Source: Mangifera indica
Taxonomy: Eukaryota; Streptophyta; Magnoliopsida; Sapindales; Anacardiaceae
Reading direction: 5' to 3'
NCBI RefSeq assembly: GCF_011075055.1
Contig: NW_025401194.1
Coordinates: 1-64,000, forward strand
DNA: 64,000 nt
The position numbers and the translations under genes were made by a program. The notes beneath the pieces are model-generated. The model was not told the DNA's origin. It worked only from the letters and a program-made list of their open reading frames with translations, and ran no database searches. Numbering within the stretch: position 1 is the first letter of the stretch; each line of letters opens with the position of its first letter. Positions 22,706-36,600 of the stretch are shown here, piece after piece.

Positions 22706-24999
22706 TTTGTAACAGAAATTGATTTTTTTAGGGAATAAATTTTTTGTTTCAATATCTAGAATTGGAGTCTGATGTAGGTTTTATATCAAGGATGGATTCG
22801 ATTCAAATTGTTCAACCTTGGATCACTATTTAGCTAGACTCAAACCCTTTTACTACACTAAAACTTGTTTCACTAGCGATTCTTCTTATTCTTCTCTAAC
22901 GATTGGAACAAATCAATTTGAATATCAAGCTAACTCTTGCCCAACCATTCAAATTCAACTCAACTTAAAACTATCTCTACTTTGTGTTAGAAAATTTTAT
23001 AACGTAGACAAATGTTAATTATAATTTTGGTTGAATAAAATTAGGTAATTAAATAGAATAATAACAATTTACAAATGAGTTTAAAAAATTAATAAAGATA
23101 GTATAATAATATAATACAATTAAAACTTATGCGTAGTATAGATCTTACGATTTATAGGACCTTTCATGAACTTAAATGACTTTAAAGTTTTAAATTTAGT
23201 ATTTTATAGCTTATTAAAAAACCTTTAATAACAAATTAATTCTAAAGGAGGGTGAATAGAATTATAAAAAAAAAAAAAATCAAATTTACCAAATTAGATT
23301 TTTACTCAAAATTTTATAAACAATAATTAAATGAACAACCAAAGCATAAAGTAAAGAAGTAGAGTTTAGAGAATGCTCAAGATTTTTAGAGTGGTTCAGA
23401 GCTTTTCATCCCAGACCTCCTACGTCCACTTCTTCAAGCCTCCTACGTTCACTTCTTCAAGCCTTTTACATCCACTTCTTCAAGCAACCGACTTTAAGTT
23501 TTCACTCGAATCATATTCGGATTATATTAGTTAAATTGAGATTGCACCTTTTTACAATAGAGATACCAGATTTTTTCCAAGTGTAATTAAAAGGAAGATT
23601 TACAAGTAGAATATGTCTCTAATAAACTGATTTTACTAATGTGTACAAGTGTTTCTTTTAAAGATATGAGTTTTTGGTTTCTAGAGAGAGATTAAGAGCT
23701 TAGAGATTGAGATGATGATTCTTGAATGCTTTTGATATGTTCTCTGTCCCTTTTGATTTCAATCCAACATGTTTATATAGTTTTAAGACTTGAAATATCT
23801 GTTGGATTCATTTTAGTAGCTGTTGACTTGTGAAAGTGACATTTTGGCCTTGAAAATGCGATTGGATGGACGTTCTATCTTGAAAGATGGGCATCCTATT
23901 ACATATTTCACTCGAGAGATGGGTGTCCCTTTTTCTGAGACAGACATTATTCTTTGCACCTTAAAATTTTAGAAGACTTTAGACAAGAGAGGATGGGTAA
24001 GGGATAGATGGAGGGATGGGCATCCTATCATGTTGACTTTGTTGACCATTCCAAATTTGCTTTTGAATGAATTTGAAAGGGGACGAGCATCACATGGTCG
24101 TCTTCTTCCAATGTGAGACAAGATCCCTTGATTGAGGACAAACATCCTTGTCCATTTGGCAAAAATTTTCAAAAGCTTTACACTTCCAAGGATAGACATG
24201 GGATGAGCAAAAGGACTGACATCCCATTTGGGATAGGTGGCCTACACCTAAAAAACTAAACATCTATATTTTGCTCATATTTTGGTTATAGAAATTTTAT
24301 GTTATGAACTTAATTAACTCAATAAACATTAATTAACAACTTTAAACTTAATTTTGACATAATCAAAACACCTAGGGGTCCAACACTTATTTGTAGATTC
24401 AATTCATGTAAATTTACTCTAACACTCTATTCTTATAAGTAATAATGACCGTCTATCAATCCTAAGAGTTAGCAAATATAATGGAATATTAGAACTTTTA
24501 AGGAGAATACCTTGGTTCGAACCTTTATCATGCTTGTGAAACTCTGACTTATTTGATGTAATGGTTACAGTTCTAGTCACTGTGCCCCAGGATTCACCAA
24601 TTTTAGACTAATTTACCTTTTTCTTCCCGTTAATGTTAGATTTTTATTTGAAAATAAAAAAAATTGGAAAAATTTCATTCAAGGTATGTAGCTTAGTTGC
24701 AAGTGCATATATAAGCAAGAACTAAAACCCTAAACCAATGAAATAGATTCATCTTCTTCGACGACTTTTCATCTTCTCTAACGACTTTTTATTTTTAATG
24801 ACTTTTATTCTTCTCTAACATATTCTCCAATGATTCTTCTTTGTCATATCTACAATTTCTCTAGAAAACTCTTGTCAGCTTGAACAAGATAAGCTAAAGC
24901 TGACCATTCTAAATTTGAGTCAAACTCAAATTCATCCTTATTTAATGATATCTTAATTCAAATTCAACCTTAAATACAAGTAAAGGTTTAATGGCCATT
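22706..24999. other. Intergenic, with an unclassified repeat-like block
   Basis: No gene is supported. About 23250-24390 looks like a dispersed repeat or solo LTR. It opens with GGAGGGTGAATAGAATTA, holds a triple 23-bp repeat, several GATGGGCATCC-type words near 23880-24030, and closes near CCTAGGGGTCCAACA. No convincing target duplication was found, so the class is open. Confidence 0.35.
23416..23484. repeat. Three tandem 23-bp repeats
   Basis: Units of the form CCTCCTACGTCCACTTCTTC plus AAG at 23416-23438, 23439-23461 and 23462-23484. The first two differ by one base and the third by several. Confidence 0.93.
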
Positions 25000-25430
25000 T
25001 ATAAGAGTGTTCAAAATCAGTTTACTAATTTTTTTAAATGAACTGAATTTTAGGTTTAGAAAAAATCAAGAACCCAACCCTAACCAATTCAAAGATTAAT
25101 AAATTTTGAACCGAACAAAATTTTTTATTAACTAGTTTCGAACCGAATTTTAAATAATTATCCAATTTTATTATTTTTTAAATTTTTTAAAAAATCGTTC
25201 AATATTTATTAATATTTTATTATTTTTTATTCAACTTTTCTAAAACTAATTTGGTTTTAAAAATTAGACAAACTAATAATCGAACCAAAAAATCAATTTT
25301 TCTATATTATTAAACCAACATCCAAACCAGATTTTCAAATAACTTATTTTTTAGTTCAACTTTCGGTTCAAAAATTGGATTAATTTGGCCACCAGATAAT
25401 TTTGAAAACCCCTTACGATTTACTTACCGG
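25000..25430. repeat. Dispersed repeat, copy 1 (GTGTTCAAAA...AGATAATTTT type)
   Basis: Begins near GAGTGTTCAAAATCAG and ends near CCAGATAATTTTGAAAACCC, with ends that are partly inverted. The interior is rich in AACCGAATTTTAAA and similar words. A related copy lies at about 55815-56265. It is probably a MITE-like element; the superfamily is not decided. Confidence 0.5.
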
Positions 25431-28110
25431 TCTAATCTTCATTTCCCCTTCAAGGGCAGACGATGACTCTCCAACAGATTAAGTCTAGGTGGCTGCACAC
25501 TCAAAACAGACTCAAAATTTCAGAAACTACAAACCAGTATTTTGTTGATAAAAATAGAAAAGGATTACTTGTTGACAACAGTAGAAATCGCATCATCACT
25601 ATGTTAAATTCAAAAAATGAAAAGAACACATAATATCTCAAGAAAAAATTCTAGCCACAAAACCTTGTTGCCTGTAAAAAGTACATATTAACATTGTTTT
25701 ATGAAAATGACATGATTGTTTACAAAGTTACATCTGGTAGAAACAAACAAAAAAAAAAGAAAGCAGAAAAGAAAAAGAATATCACAGGCACATTTAAGAT
25801 GTTGAAGAACAGGGCGAGCACAAATCCACCCTGCAAAAAAAAAAAAAAAAAAACAGAGATCAATTAATTTAGAAGTGCACTTTATGGCAAAAATCATGCA
25901 TGTCCTTACTGGCATCAAATATATGGCAACTAAATATACCATCAATGATCTAGCAATGCATCAATGATATAATTATTCTACTGCACCACAACTACAGAGC
26001 AGAATGAATATAAACTTATCCCGCTAACATAAATAAAAGAAAATATCTTTAAACTATCTAGTGCCAAAGGTTACTGCATTACATTATTAATTCTGCAATG
26101 GTATAAACGCAGCACCTGGATAATCTACAAAGTATGGAAGAAATGCTAAATTACACATACAAACAACTACCATTTAAAATTACACAAATATTATAGATGA
26201 TTAAGAGACATAGGGGAAATGATATGAAACAACAAACATTAAATCAAAAAGAAGTCATGGAAAAAGCAATGAATGAGCAAATGCAGATGAGAAAGTGTTA
26301 AAAGTCTGAATATCTTTAGAATAATTCGATGAAAAGACAACTGCAGAAGGATATTGTGATTAACAGAAATATGACACAACAACATTAAAATTTTTTTATC
26401 CAGAAAACACACATCCCAAATGAAAAGGCAACTTGGGATTATCCAATAAAGGTATGAATGCCGAAAGGTCCCATGCACAACTTTAAAGAGAAATGTATAT
26501 TCTCTTTTGTGCGGGGTAGATAAAGTTATCCAGTCTACCTTAGGCTATATAAGAAGCTGAAACAGTTAAGAACAATCCCATTAATTGAGTCTGTTGATAG
26601 TGAAACAAAAAGGACTGTAAATTTTCTTTCTAATAGGAGTAAAATAAAAGTCTTAGGCTATATAAAATTTTAAAACAGGTCCACAAGATCCTGTCCAAGT
26701 CCCTTTAAAAGTAACAATAGTCAATGGCCATCTCTATTTTACTAACCCAAGCCAGGAAATACCAACTGTAAGCTTTCTCTTTCTTTCCCAGTATCACAAA
26801 CCGTTCAAATTTGATTTTTATTTTTGGTTAATTTGAATAGATTGACTGGACTATCTATGTTACAATTTTCATTTTAAACACAAAAAATGTAAAAATAATG
26901 ATTAAAATATAATCTCAGATGTGAGCATTTGATAGTAAATAAAATAAGCTCACAAATTTTCAAAATACGAACAAGATTCTTTTACCCTATGCCACTCAGT
27001 TCAAACAGAAAAATAAAGCCTTTGGCTCATCCGACTAAAAATGGAATGATTCAACAAAAGATCTTACTTTAAAGCAGCAAAATTATTTAATCATTGTTTG
27101 CTAGGGTACAAAGAAAATTTGTGAAAATAATGCAATAACCTGCTGCCCTAACAAGATGAGATATTCTAAAATCCCATAACAGATGCTCTACACAAAGTCA
27201 TATAAACTACCACACGCCAAATTTAACACCGTAACATAAAAGACATACGATTTTTACGTGGTCCCAAAAAGGATCCATCGCAAGTATGGGCAATCCTCCA
27301 CAGATGAAGGAACCAAACAACATTCAAAGAAACACAAATACCATCACCACCAGGCACCAAACTTTTTCCCCACATGTTAGGTATGCTTGACAGGAAAAAA
27401 AATTAATTTCCTCAAGAAAATTACTTGAGCAAGAGAACAAAATGAGAGAAAAAATAGCACATGGTTTTTCTTTTTTTTCTGCTTCGTTTTATCCAGAGTT
27501 ATAAATCAGATGCAGAAAAATTTTGGAAAATATACTACTCTTATTGGGTCTTTGTCTCGGAGGTGTCTAATCACAAACTAAAATTGTCTATGTGAATGAT
27601 CCAATCTCCCCTAACTGGATCATTGTATCCTGCCTTCATGACATAGTATCGACATCGTATAAGATGACTCAAAATATCTTGTGCTTTACCATATCCACCA
27701 AATATGCTTTTAATGTATGATTACAAATTTGCATGTGTAAAGTAGCATTTGGAAGGAGAGGACAAGAGATAGAAAGTAAAAATTCAAATATTCACCAATT
27801 TGATGATCGAAGCAATGCAGAAATTAAATTCTTAGCCTTAAAAGGAAAACCAACCACCTAGTATATGACATACAACAAGTCATTCTAATTCATAACCGAC
27901 AAAACAAAATATAACAGCTAGTGATAAATTCTCACAAACCACAAACTATATGAAAAAACACAAATGACTAGGACAACACTGCCCAAGATCTTTGCAGCCA
28001 TTGAAGATTTTACCCAACTAAAATCAAATGCAGCATGGCAAACACAAATTAAATCCCAAGGCCATTAACTCACATATCAATTGTTTTAGACATGAAGCCT
28101 ACTTCAGTAT
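25431..28110. other. Intergenic
   Basis: No gene is supported. It holds scattered poly(A/T) runs. One splice-acceptor-like T run at about 25830-25850 (minus strand) is followed by a short hydrophobic reading GGFVLALFFNIL, but nothing else supports an exon. Confidence 0.5.
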
Positions 28111-28816
28111 CTAAGATTCTCCATTCAATTCATCTGAATCTGAATCACTCGCATTATAACCTGACAAAGGCACAATGAATAATAATCACTACAAGCATTA
28201 GCCGCAGAGATATTAAAGATAATAACAATAACAACAAAAAATACAGCACTAAACATCAACCTGGATGCTTATAACTAACTTTCCAAACCGCCGCTCGAGT
28301 CCTCGATGCTCTTGTCATCCACACTCTTCCCTGAAAAGTCCAACCCACGAAAAGCTTAAGGGAAAAAGAGCCAACAAACTTAACCCAAACTAAACCCTAA
28401 TTTCCACAACTCTAAACAAAATTTTAATAATCCAATCATGAACCACAATACCCACGAAAATAAAATTCTACCTTGTGAGCGTCTCTTGCAACACCGTAAC
28501 CGCTAAAATACATCTGGCCCACCAAAACCTGCATGTTGATGTCACCGGCTTTTGCTTCTTTCAGCGTGTCTTTAAACCACCGCTTGACGCAATCGGAAAC
28601 GACTTCCGATAGCGGCACGCGGGTGTTCTCATCAGCCTTGTTGATGATATTCGGGTCGCTGGTGCTCTCCATGTCCTTGAAGTTGTTGTTGATGTTCTTG
28701 TGCCGAATTGTGGGAGTGGGCTTCGTTTGTTTTGTTGAAGTTTTGCTCAGGAGTTGTGATGCTGTCTTTGTAAGCTGGTGTAGACTGGTTTTGTTATTGG
28801 GGAGCGATTTTCCCAT
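28111..28816 (-). CDS. Small Sel1-repeat-like protein, 3 exons, 149 aa
   Basis: Exons 28472-28816, 28276-28330 and 28111-28160 (minus strand) join in phase with GT-AG introns, 450 nt with a TAG stop. The start MGKSLPNNK was chosen because upstream codons of the same open frame read like AT-rich 5' leader (MNKSIITSHNIHII...). The N-terminal half is basic and Ser/Thr/Asn-rich. Residues about 75-135 carry VVSDCVKRWFKDTLKEA, then GQMYFSGYGVARD across the first splice and a basic RVWMTRASRTR, which is the Sel1/TPR-like helical pattern. The tail is acidic (SDSDSDELNGES). Sel1-type repeats bind partner proteins. No specific function is claimed. The intron 2 donor reads GTTATAAG; an earlier GTTAGT would break the frame. 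Confidence 0.85.
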
Positions 28817-29092
28817 AAAAAAGATAAATTTCAGGCCAGAGTTCAAAGTGTTTTGTCTTTTAACTCTTTTTTCTCCTATGATTTTTATTTGTATTATATG
28901 GATATTATGAGATGTGATAATGCTTTTATTCAAATTTTATATATTGGGAGAGATATGATATGATGGAGAATTTACAAGGGTTTACAAATTTACAATTACA
29001 AAGCGATAAGACCTTGCAATTTCTCAAGAGAACTTCTTGTACTACTGCACATGCACTTCAGAACGATGTCGTTCCAACAGAAAAAAAAAAAG
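28817..29092. other. Upstream region of Sel1-like gene
   Basis: AT-rich noncoding sequence between the Sel1-like start codon and a transposon-like element. No clear TATA box was singled out. Confidence 0.4.
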
Positions 29093-29920
29093 GGCCAAAG
29101 GACTATGTTCCACCCAAAGAATCTTTTTATTTCAAATTTTTATCTTTTTTAATTTTGAAAATCTCATTTATCTACTTATGAACAGTTAAAATTAACAAAA
29201 CTCTAACTCTTTAAAATCCTATTTCTTTTTTCCCCCCTAAACCCTAAAAACTAACAATTTTCTTCATAGGCCAAGTTTAAAAAAATAATATTTCTCCCCC
29301 CTAGGGTTTGGTTTTCAAAATTCGATGTTATCGTTGACAACATCTCATTTCACTTCCTCTGGTAGTCGTTTCCTCACTATCTTCCCCTTCGATCAATGGT
29401 CCTAAACCCAACAAGAGACGATATTTCATCGGGAAAGACAAAACATCATCTCCTCGATGAAGATGTGATCTCTTGTCTTCATCGGATCTCGTCTTCATCT
29501 TCATCGGGGAAGATGAAGTCAGCTTTGTCTTCTCGACGAAGCTAAGTTATTTTCAAGTCAATTGATGCAGTCCAAACTTCCAAACAAGAGAAGCTTGACC
29601 GCCAGAGGGAGAGGAGGCATTGAGAGATTTTCATCGTCGATGATAGCATCAGATTTGATGTCAAAGATTTGGAAACTAAATTATAGGAGGGAACTATCAT
29701 TTTTTAAAACTTAGGTTAGGAGAAAAATTTTAGTTTCTAAAGTTTAGGAGAGGAAAAATAGATTAAATTTAGTTTATTTTTAATATTATAGATAAAATGA
29801 CGATTTTACTTTTAAAATAGTTAATTTTATCCACTAATAGGTAGATATTTAAAGTTTTCAAAGTTAATAGATAGAAATTGAGATAAGAGGATTCTTTGGG
29901 TGGGGCAAAGACGTTTGGCC
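29093..29920. mobile_element. Non-autonomous MULE-like element 1
   Basis: Left end GGCCAAAGGACTATGTTCCA and right end CTTTGGGTGGGGCAAAG..TTTGGCC are imperfect inverted repeats. The flanks AAAAAAAG/AAAAAAAG could be a target duplication but are low complexity. The interior contains GC-richer GATGAAGA/TCTTCATCGG segments like those in the elements at 53624 and 60421. Confidence 0.6.
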
Positions 29921-30130
29921 AAAAAAAGAGAACCCAATCTTTGACTTTTCCTGTTGGATTGTACTGATTGTCGACTTAAATATTGCATTTGATTTGAGAT
30001 GGTAATCTTTTTATTAATGGGATTAGTTTATCTGGTTCGTGAAGATAATAAAGATCACAGCAGAGGGACTCGCCAGGTAATTTAAAGGCAATTTTCTTAC
30101 GGTACCAAAAATTCGATATGATATTAATTT

Positions 30131-30984
30131 GGCTAAAAGATTATTTCCCAATACAACAAGGTTAGTTTACTTTCAAATACTTATATGGGAGGTTTAAAAA
30201 ATTTAAAATATTATCTATAAGTCAATTTTTAATAAAATTTTTATTAGAATTAAAGATAAAATTATCATTTAATTATTAATATTAAAAAAAATATAAAAAT
30301 TTATATCATTTTACCTCTCTTGGTTAAGAAAACCAATCATTTTTTCTTATATTAAGTTTTAAAAAGTTACATTCCTCTTCTAAGAGTTCAAAATCGTCCA
30401 TCTATTTACCGACAATTATCCATCTCTATCCGATTACCTTATCTTCCTATGACAGGCGTAATCCGTCTCTGACTGCCTTATCTTCTTGGCCTTCATTGTT
30501 TCTTCTCAGCCCATTGTCATCAAACGGAGAAGGACAATCCAAACGAATCATCTGTAGATGACAAAAAAGATGAATTGTCTGGGGTTGGACGACAAAGAAT
30601 TCATCATCTAGATTTTGAAATGTGTCGTCTCGATTGTGTGCGTCGTCGAAGGGAGAAAGAGAGATGCTATCGTCCATTGTCTACAGTGGAGAAAGAAGTC
30701 AGACGGAGATTGACATAACCTATAAATGGATGGACAATTTTGAAATCCTAGAAGGAAAATGTAATTTTTCAAAATTTAATATTGGGGGAAATGCTTAGTT
30801 TTCCAAACCAAGAGAGTAAAATGATACAAACTTTTATATTTTTTTAATATTAATGATTAAATAACTATTTTACCCTTAACTTTAACAAAAAATTAACTCA
30901 TGAGTGAGACTTTGAGTTTTTCAAACCCCGCGGGTGGGAATTTGGAAATAGACTACATTTTGGGTGGGAATAAGTCTTTTGGCC
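30131..30984. mobile_element. Non-autonomous MULE-like element 2
   Basis: Ends GGCTAAAAGATTATTTCCCA and TGGGAATAAGTCTTTTGGCC are inverted. The flanks TATTAATTT (30122-30130) and TACTAATTT (30985-30993) form a 9-bp target duplication with one mismatch. The interior holds an inverted AT-rich part and a GTCGTC-rich centre. Confidence 0.72.
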
Positions 30985-31321
30985 TACTAATTTTATTATA
31001 ATTTTAGTTTGAATAATATTAGACATGTAACTTATATACATAACTTTTTATATAAATAATGATATATTATTATTGGATTGAATAGTTTTAAATTAAAGAT
31101 AAAATAACACATAATAATATGATAATATATTATTATTTATACATAAAATTATATACATAATTTTATTATTTTAATTTAATTTATTAAAAATTTATGAGAA
31201 AAATACCACTCACATTTATCTCATTATGAGTGTTTTACCCATTAAAATAACAAGTGACTTAAATCTCTATGATTATTTTACCGTTACTGAAATAATGACA
31301 AAAATGTTATCATTTAAAATT

Positions 31322-32304
31322 GGCAAAAGGCTTAGTCCCACTTAATTTTCAGTTAACAACAAAACCTCATTTATTAATTTTTTAAAATTCAAATATTTAC
31401 CGTCATCCAAATTTATTAGTTAAATCTATTAGTTTATTTGTAAACCACTAATTTATCCTTTTTAACATATATGTATACATACACATAGAAAACCAAAATT
31501 TATGGAGTGCATTATTAAAAAAATTGGCTTTTCCCCATGTCCTAAGGTTTTCCTTTTACAATTGCCCCAAAGTTTTGAAAATCACACTTTCACCTTATCT
31601 TCAATGATTTTTACAATCAACTCCATGAGAAAACCGAGGAATAGATCTTACCAACTAAGAAAACCAATGTTGCTAACAAAAAATTACGAAATTGAGTTGA
31701 TAAAAAAACAGAGGAATTGGGTCAATACTCTTATGCGTAAATAAAAAAAAGGATGATTGGAATGAGATATGATAGAGGGAGGGAGCCAAGTTGACGTGAC
31801 GAGCATTAATGATTGAAGGAGAGCGTCAACAACATTACAAAAACGAGCAAGAGATCTTTTTGATAGAAAAATCGTGATAGATGCACCAAAAATATCACTG
31901 GAGAGAGAGAGAATGCCAACAAGATAGTTGGCAACTCGCATTAGTGAATCACTAAAAAGAATGGTCATTAGAAAAAGAGAATATAGTTGCGGAGGGTATA
32001 ATTGAATATTCTGAAAGGTAAAAGGGGTGACATAATAAGTGAAAAAAATATAACCATAACAAGAGGGAAATGTAAGTTTTAAAAACTAAATTGAAAGGTA
32101 ATTTCTAGTTGTCAAAACTAAGTTATGGAAAAGAGATAAATGTTTATGTTTTTTAATATTATTAGTTAAATAACATTTTTATTTTTATAATTAATAATTT
32201 TTTTGAAGAGTAACAATTGACAAATGAATATTTAGATTTTTGAAAATTAGTAAATGAAACTATATTAATAGACTAAACCTTTGGTTGGAATAAGTCTTTT
32301 AACG
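31322..32304. mobile_element. Non-autonomous MULE-like element 3
   Basis: Ends GGCAAAAGGCTTAGTCCCAC and TTGGAATAAGTCTTTTAACG are imperfectly inverted. The flanks TTTAAAATT and TTTAAATTA resemble a decayed 9-bp duplication. The interior has short open frames without recognisable domains. Confidence 0.5.
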
Positions 32305-33602
32305 TTTAAATTAAAACTTCCTTCCACCACCATTGATTGACGCCACCATCGCACTGTCACAACCAACAAAAATTGCATCACCCATGCTGCTAGCACCCAC
32401 CAACCACCACCATCTATTGACACCATCACCACCCTTTCCACAACCCCCAATAAACTTGTCCTCTAGTAATCTGTCTCGTCAAATTTGCCATCTCTAGTAA
32501 CTCCTCCATGCTTCGTCTAGCCACCACATCAAATCGGGTTGAAAATAAGTTGTGGGGGTTTCGCTGCCAAACACACGTCGTATGGACCTCATAAGCGATG
32601 ACCCCAAACCTTGAATTTGCTATAGTTTTCCCCCCTCTTCGCACCTTTGTCTTGGTTTACTATATTTTGATATTTAAATAGAATAATAATTCAATATCAT
32701 TTTATTACTATCAACAAGAATTATTAATACATATAAATCTTCTATGTTATATATTTTTATAATAATTTTTCATTTTTAATAATAAAAAAATTACTCAAAA
32801 TCAATCTCCCCAAAGGTTGTTTCCACCTAAACTAAATAGCATATAACATTCATCTGTGCCAAAGAATTGCGTAACAGCAGCATATAACAGCTGCAGAGGA
32901 ACATTTCTCTATTTTTGGCTAACTCATCAAATTTTGAATATATTTTCTCCAACAGAGATGGAACTTGTCCACAATGGATGAAAACACGATGACAATCCCT
33001 TCAATTTCAATCCAACTGCAATTAAGAGTGATTTTGGCATACATTGTTGAGCTTGCTTTTGGGATGCCAATAAAGATGAGAAGCAAAATCAACTGTGCTA
33101 ACAATTTTGGATTTCTGAAGGAAACCATAACTACTATTACAATTGTATTACATACAAAGTGCCAGCCAGTCATAAGGGCTAGAATCTGCATGGAAAAGGC
33201 CAGAAATTATGCATATTCAGAACATTGCATACAAGAATAAAAAATTTCAACATATACTGCTAATCAAAATCTATACCACTTGACACAATTTACACCTTCC
33301 AAGATCATAAGATAACAACATAAAATTTAATAATTGGTACAGCGCTTTCAAGCTGCGCCCTGAAGCTCATTCTTGTAACGCACCTGACATTTCATGCCAG
33401 CCTTTTGTAGTTGTAACAGATCCGTGTATTGCCATATATATCATGATGTGTAAGAGATTGGGGAAGGAAGGGGGATCATAATACATATATTTAGTGTAGA
33501 GAAAAAAAGAAGCCACCAGACCACAGAAATTCCTATTTACTATATGAGGGAGAGAAAAATGTTCCCAACCAATTCCTGAAGCGCTTTCTAAGGTAGAATC
33601 TT
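32305..33602. other. Intergenic and SCAR 3' flank
   Basis: Noncoding as far as can be supported. An interval of open frames on both strands at 32919-33240 has no recognisable domain. The SCAR 3' untranslated region must begin at 33602 going down. Confidence 0.4.
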
Positions 33603-36600
33603 TCAAGAATCACTCCAACTATCATCATCATCTTCGTCGCTTCCAGCCGTGGCCTATTTCATGATTCATCACTTTTAACAATATGTAATAGATATTAAAT
33701 ACTCAAGACACAGTGAGGGGGAAAAAGATACCTGGCGAATCGCATTTGCTTTCTCCAAGATGGCAGCAACCTTTAAATTAGTCTTAGGAAACTGAATGCT
33801 CGGTCTTGACAACACAGCAGGCTTCAAGTTGAAGGACTGTAAGGACGGAAAAATATAGCCATTAGATCATGTAACACTGTATTTCAGTTCTTAAAAATGG
33901 GGAAAGGAATTGTTTGATAATGATAACAACAAGAGGTTTAGGTTGAACCTTGGTTCGTATCTGTTCTAGCAAAGAGTCTCTTTCATCTAATTTTGGTCCA
34001 TTTTGTGTCCGAACCCGCTCTGTTACCTTCCTTAACTGCAAAAAGATTGTTATAGTTAACAAGCAGTAGTTACTAAGAAATTGAAGTGTGAAATGTACAC
34101 CTTAAATTCATCGTTACCTTGCTTTTGTCAAGAGCAACGACGTCATCAATTAGAGGATTCCTGGGACGGGGAAGCTTAACTACCGAACTTCCATTTGGAT
34201 TTTCAACTTCAGATGTTGGCAAGAGAACAAATGGATTAGATGGCCAAGCTGATTCTCCCTCTGAAGTTGGCAAACAATGCTGAGGCTGCTCTTCAACCTT
34301 TCTTAGTGGCAGCACCAACGTACAAGAACTATTATCATGTCCAACTTCTGAGTTTTGTGATGTGGATTGAAGTGTGTTGTGCTCTAAGACTGTATCTGGT
34401 ATCAATTGATTATGAGAGTGGATTAGTTTCCCCTGAGAAAATACAGGTTCATTATCAGAAGCTGTGTGTGTTCCAGCTGGTTCTGATAAGAATGCCTTTG
34501 AACTTGCATGAACTACTTGGCCCCCTGAAGCAAGGACACCATGTTCACGCTCCTCAATAGGTAATGCAGCTGATGTTAAGAATGGGTTCAGGAAGTGGTT
34601 TCCCTCTAAAGCAACACTGTTCTGTTCATTATTTTCATCATTAATCTTACTTGACATTTGCATTGAAATAGTAGGCTGCCCCGTATCACCCACTTCATGT
34701 TCAGACACATGTAACTCAACTGCACCAGCAGTGAGGGGCAGAAATGGGTTCCCAGACAGCACAAGGCCTCTCTGTTGATCTGGAAAATCAAACTGAGCTT
34801 TCTCATCATCTTTAAAAGGCAGAACCAATGGGAATGCTTTGTTACTATGACCAATGGATTCTTGCAGTGAAATTAGTGGAGCATCTAGAATCTTCCCTAA
34901 CCTCCATTGCATTGGTGGTAGAGGTGGCAAGGGTGGCAACTCCTCCATATTTACTTGATTTGCCTCATGGAGAAGGCCAGAGCTTGGAGAGACAGAACCT
35001 GATGGATCCATTGTTTGTTCAACACTGTTGATTTCCTGGCAAGTTGATTGTGCTAAATCTTCAGAAGGCGATGACTTGTTTGGCAGTTCTTCCTGACAAG
35101 ATTCAGAAGCATCATTAAAGAGTCTTTCATGATCTGTGAGATTTGAAGAATGTATTACTTCAGACAGATGTTGAAGTGAAATAAAACTTGCTTCTTCTTC
35201 TTTTGACAATTCCACATCAAATTGATCAGCTTGCAGAGCCGGAGACTGTTGAAAAATTTCTGGATCTGAGAGGTGATCAGCAGGTGAAGATGTGGCACAT
35301 TCAGCATCTTCTTGAAGATTATTCTGATGGAGACATTCCAGATCTTGGTCATGTAGGGCTGAAGATGCTTGCGCAATAATTGCATCACCTTCTAGCATTC
35401 TATTTTGGGTGCAATCAGCTAAAGATGAACCATCATCAATCACTTTCAAATAAGAATCGTCATCAGAGGCCAACTTGCAGGATGTTGAGTCAAAAGCTTC
35501 AGGCTCAACATCCAGTTGATTCATTTCCTTTTCTGCCTCTGATCCTTCAACACATGCTGGAGAAATTGGCTCATTAAATTCCAATCCTTTCTGACCTGGA
35601 TCCTCAGTACCAAAAGGAGATTCTGGCAAATTTTCAAGATTACTAAATGGAGAACAAATTGAATCTTGTTGCAGAAAAACAATATTATCAACATTATCAT
35701 GAGCACTTGTGGTGGTAGGCACATCATCAACAGTAACAGTAGGCGCAACCATGTATTCTGCTTGAACACTTTCAGCTACTACATCTTCTAAGCCGTCATC
35801 ATCCTCAAGGGCAGAAGAATCTGTCCACTTAGATGGGAGTTTAAGGACCTCATCTCCTTTAATATAATCAGCCTCACATGATAATACACCTACGTTCTCA
35901 GTGTTTGCAGTGCTACAAATATCTTCCAGATTTGATTCCTCAGAATACAGAGCAACCATGTATTCTGCTTGAACACTTTCAGCTACTACATCTTCTAAGC
36001 CGTCATCATCCTCAAGGGCAGAAGAATCTGTCCACTTAGATGGGAGTTTAAGGACCTCATCTCCTTTAATATAATCAGCCTCACATGATAATACACCTAC
36101 TTTCTCAGTGTTTGCAGTGCTACAAATATCTTCCAGATTTGATTCCTCAGAATAAAGAGCTGCCTTTTCTGTTGAGTTAATCTCAATACTGGGCGTATTA
36201 TACTCAATATTTGATGCTTGCTGTTCCTTGGAGCTAGAATCCTGTGGAGCATCAGCCATGGAAGTTGAAGCTTCTGGGGAGGCTCCACTTTCTGGGAATG
36301 CATCATTAACTTCAGAAACTAAATCATCAGGCTTCACAACATTTGAACTGGCAGGCCATGATGCAGAATCAGAACATAATTCTACTTCTTGCATGGTTGA
36401 GAGAGTGTCCTGTTCCTCTCTAGGAGAGTTAACTGACTTAGGTGAATCAACTCTAATATTGACCAACTTTTCAGGACAACTGTCATCTGCAGAATCATTA
36501 CTGCTTTTCTCTTCATAAGCCAGACCTGCATTGTATGATGAATGCAAAACAGAATCAGAAGAGACATCTGGATCTCCACCATCCAAATTATCTACAGGAT

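Noticed and set aside
25688..25945. Possible exon on the minus strand after a long T run (GGFVLALFFNIL)
   Set aside because: Only one acceptor-like signal was found, with no donor, no partner exons and a low-complexity continuation.
32919..33240. Open frames of about 90 codons on both strands
   Set aside because: There is no recognisable domain, and both strands are open over the same bases, which fits chance in AT-rich DNA downstream of SCAR.
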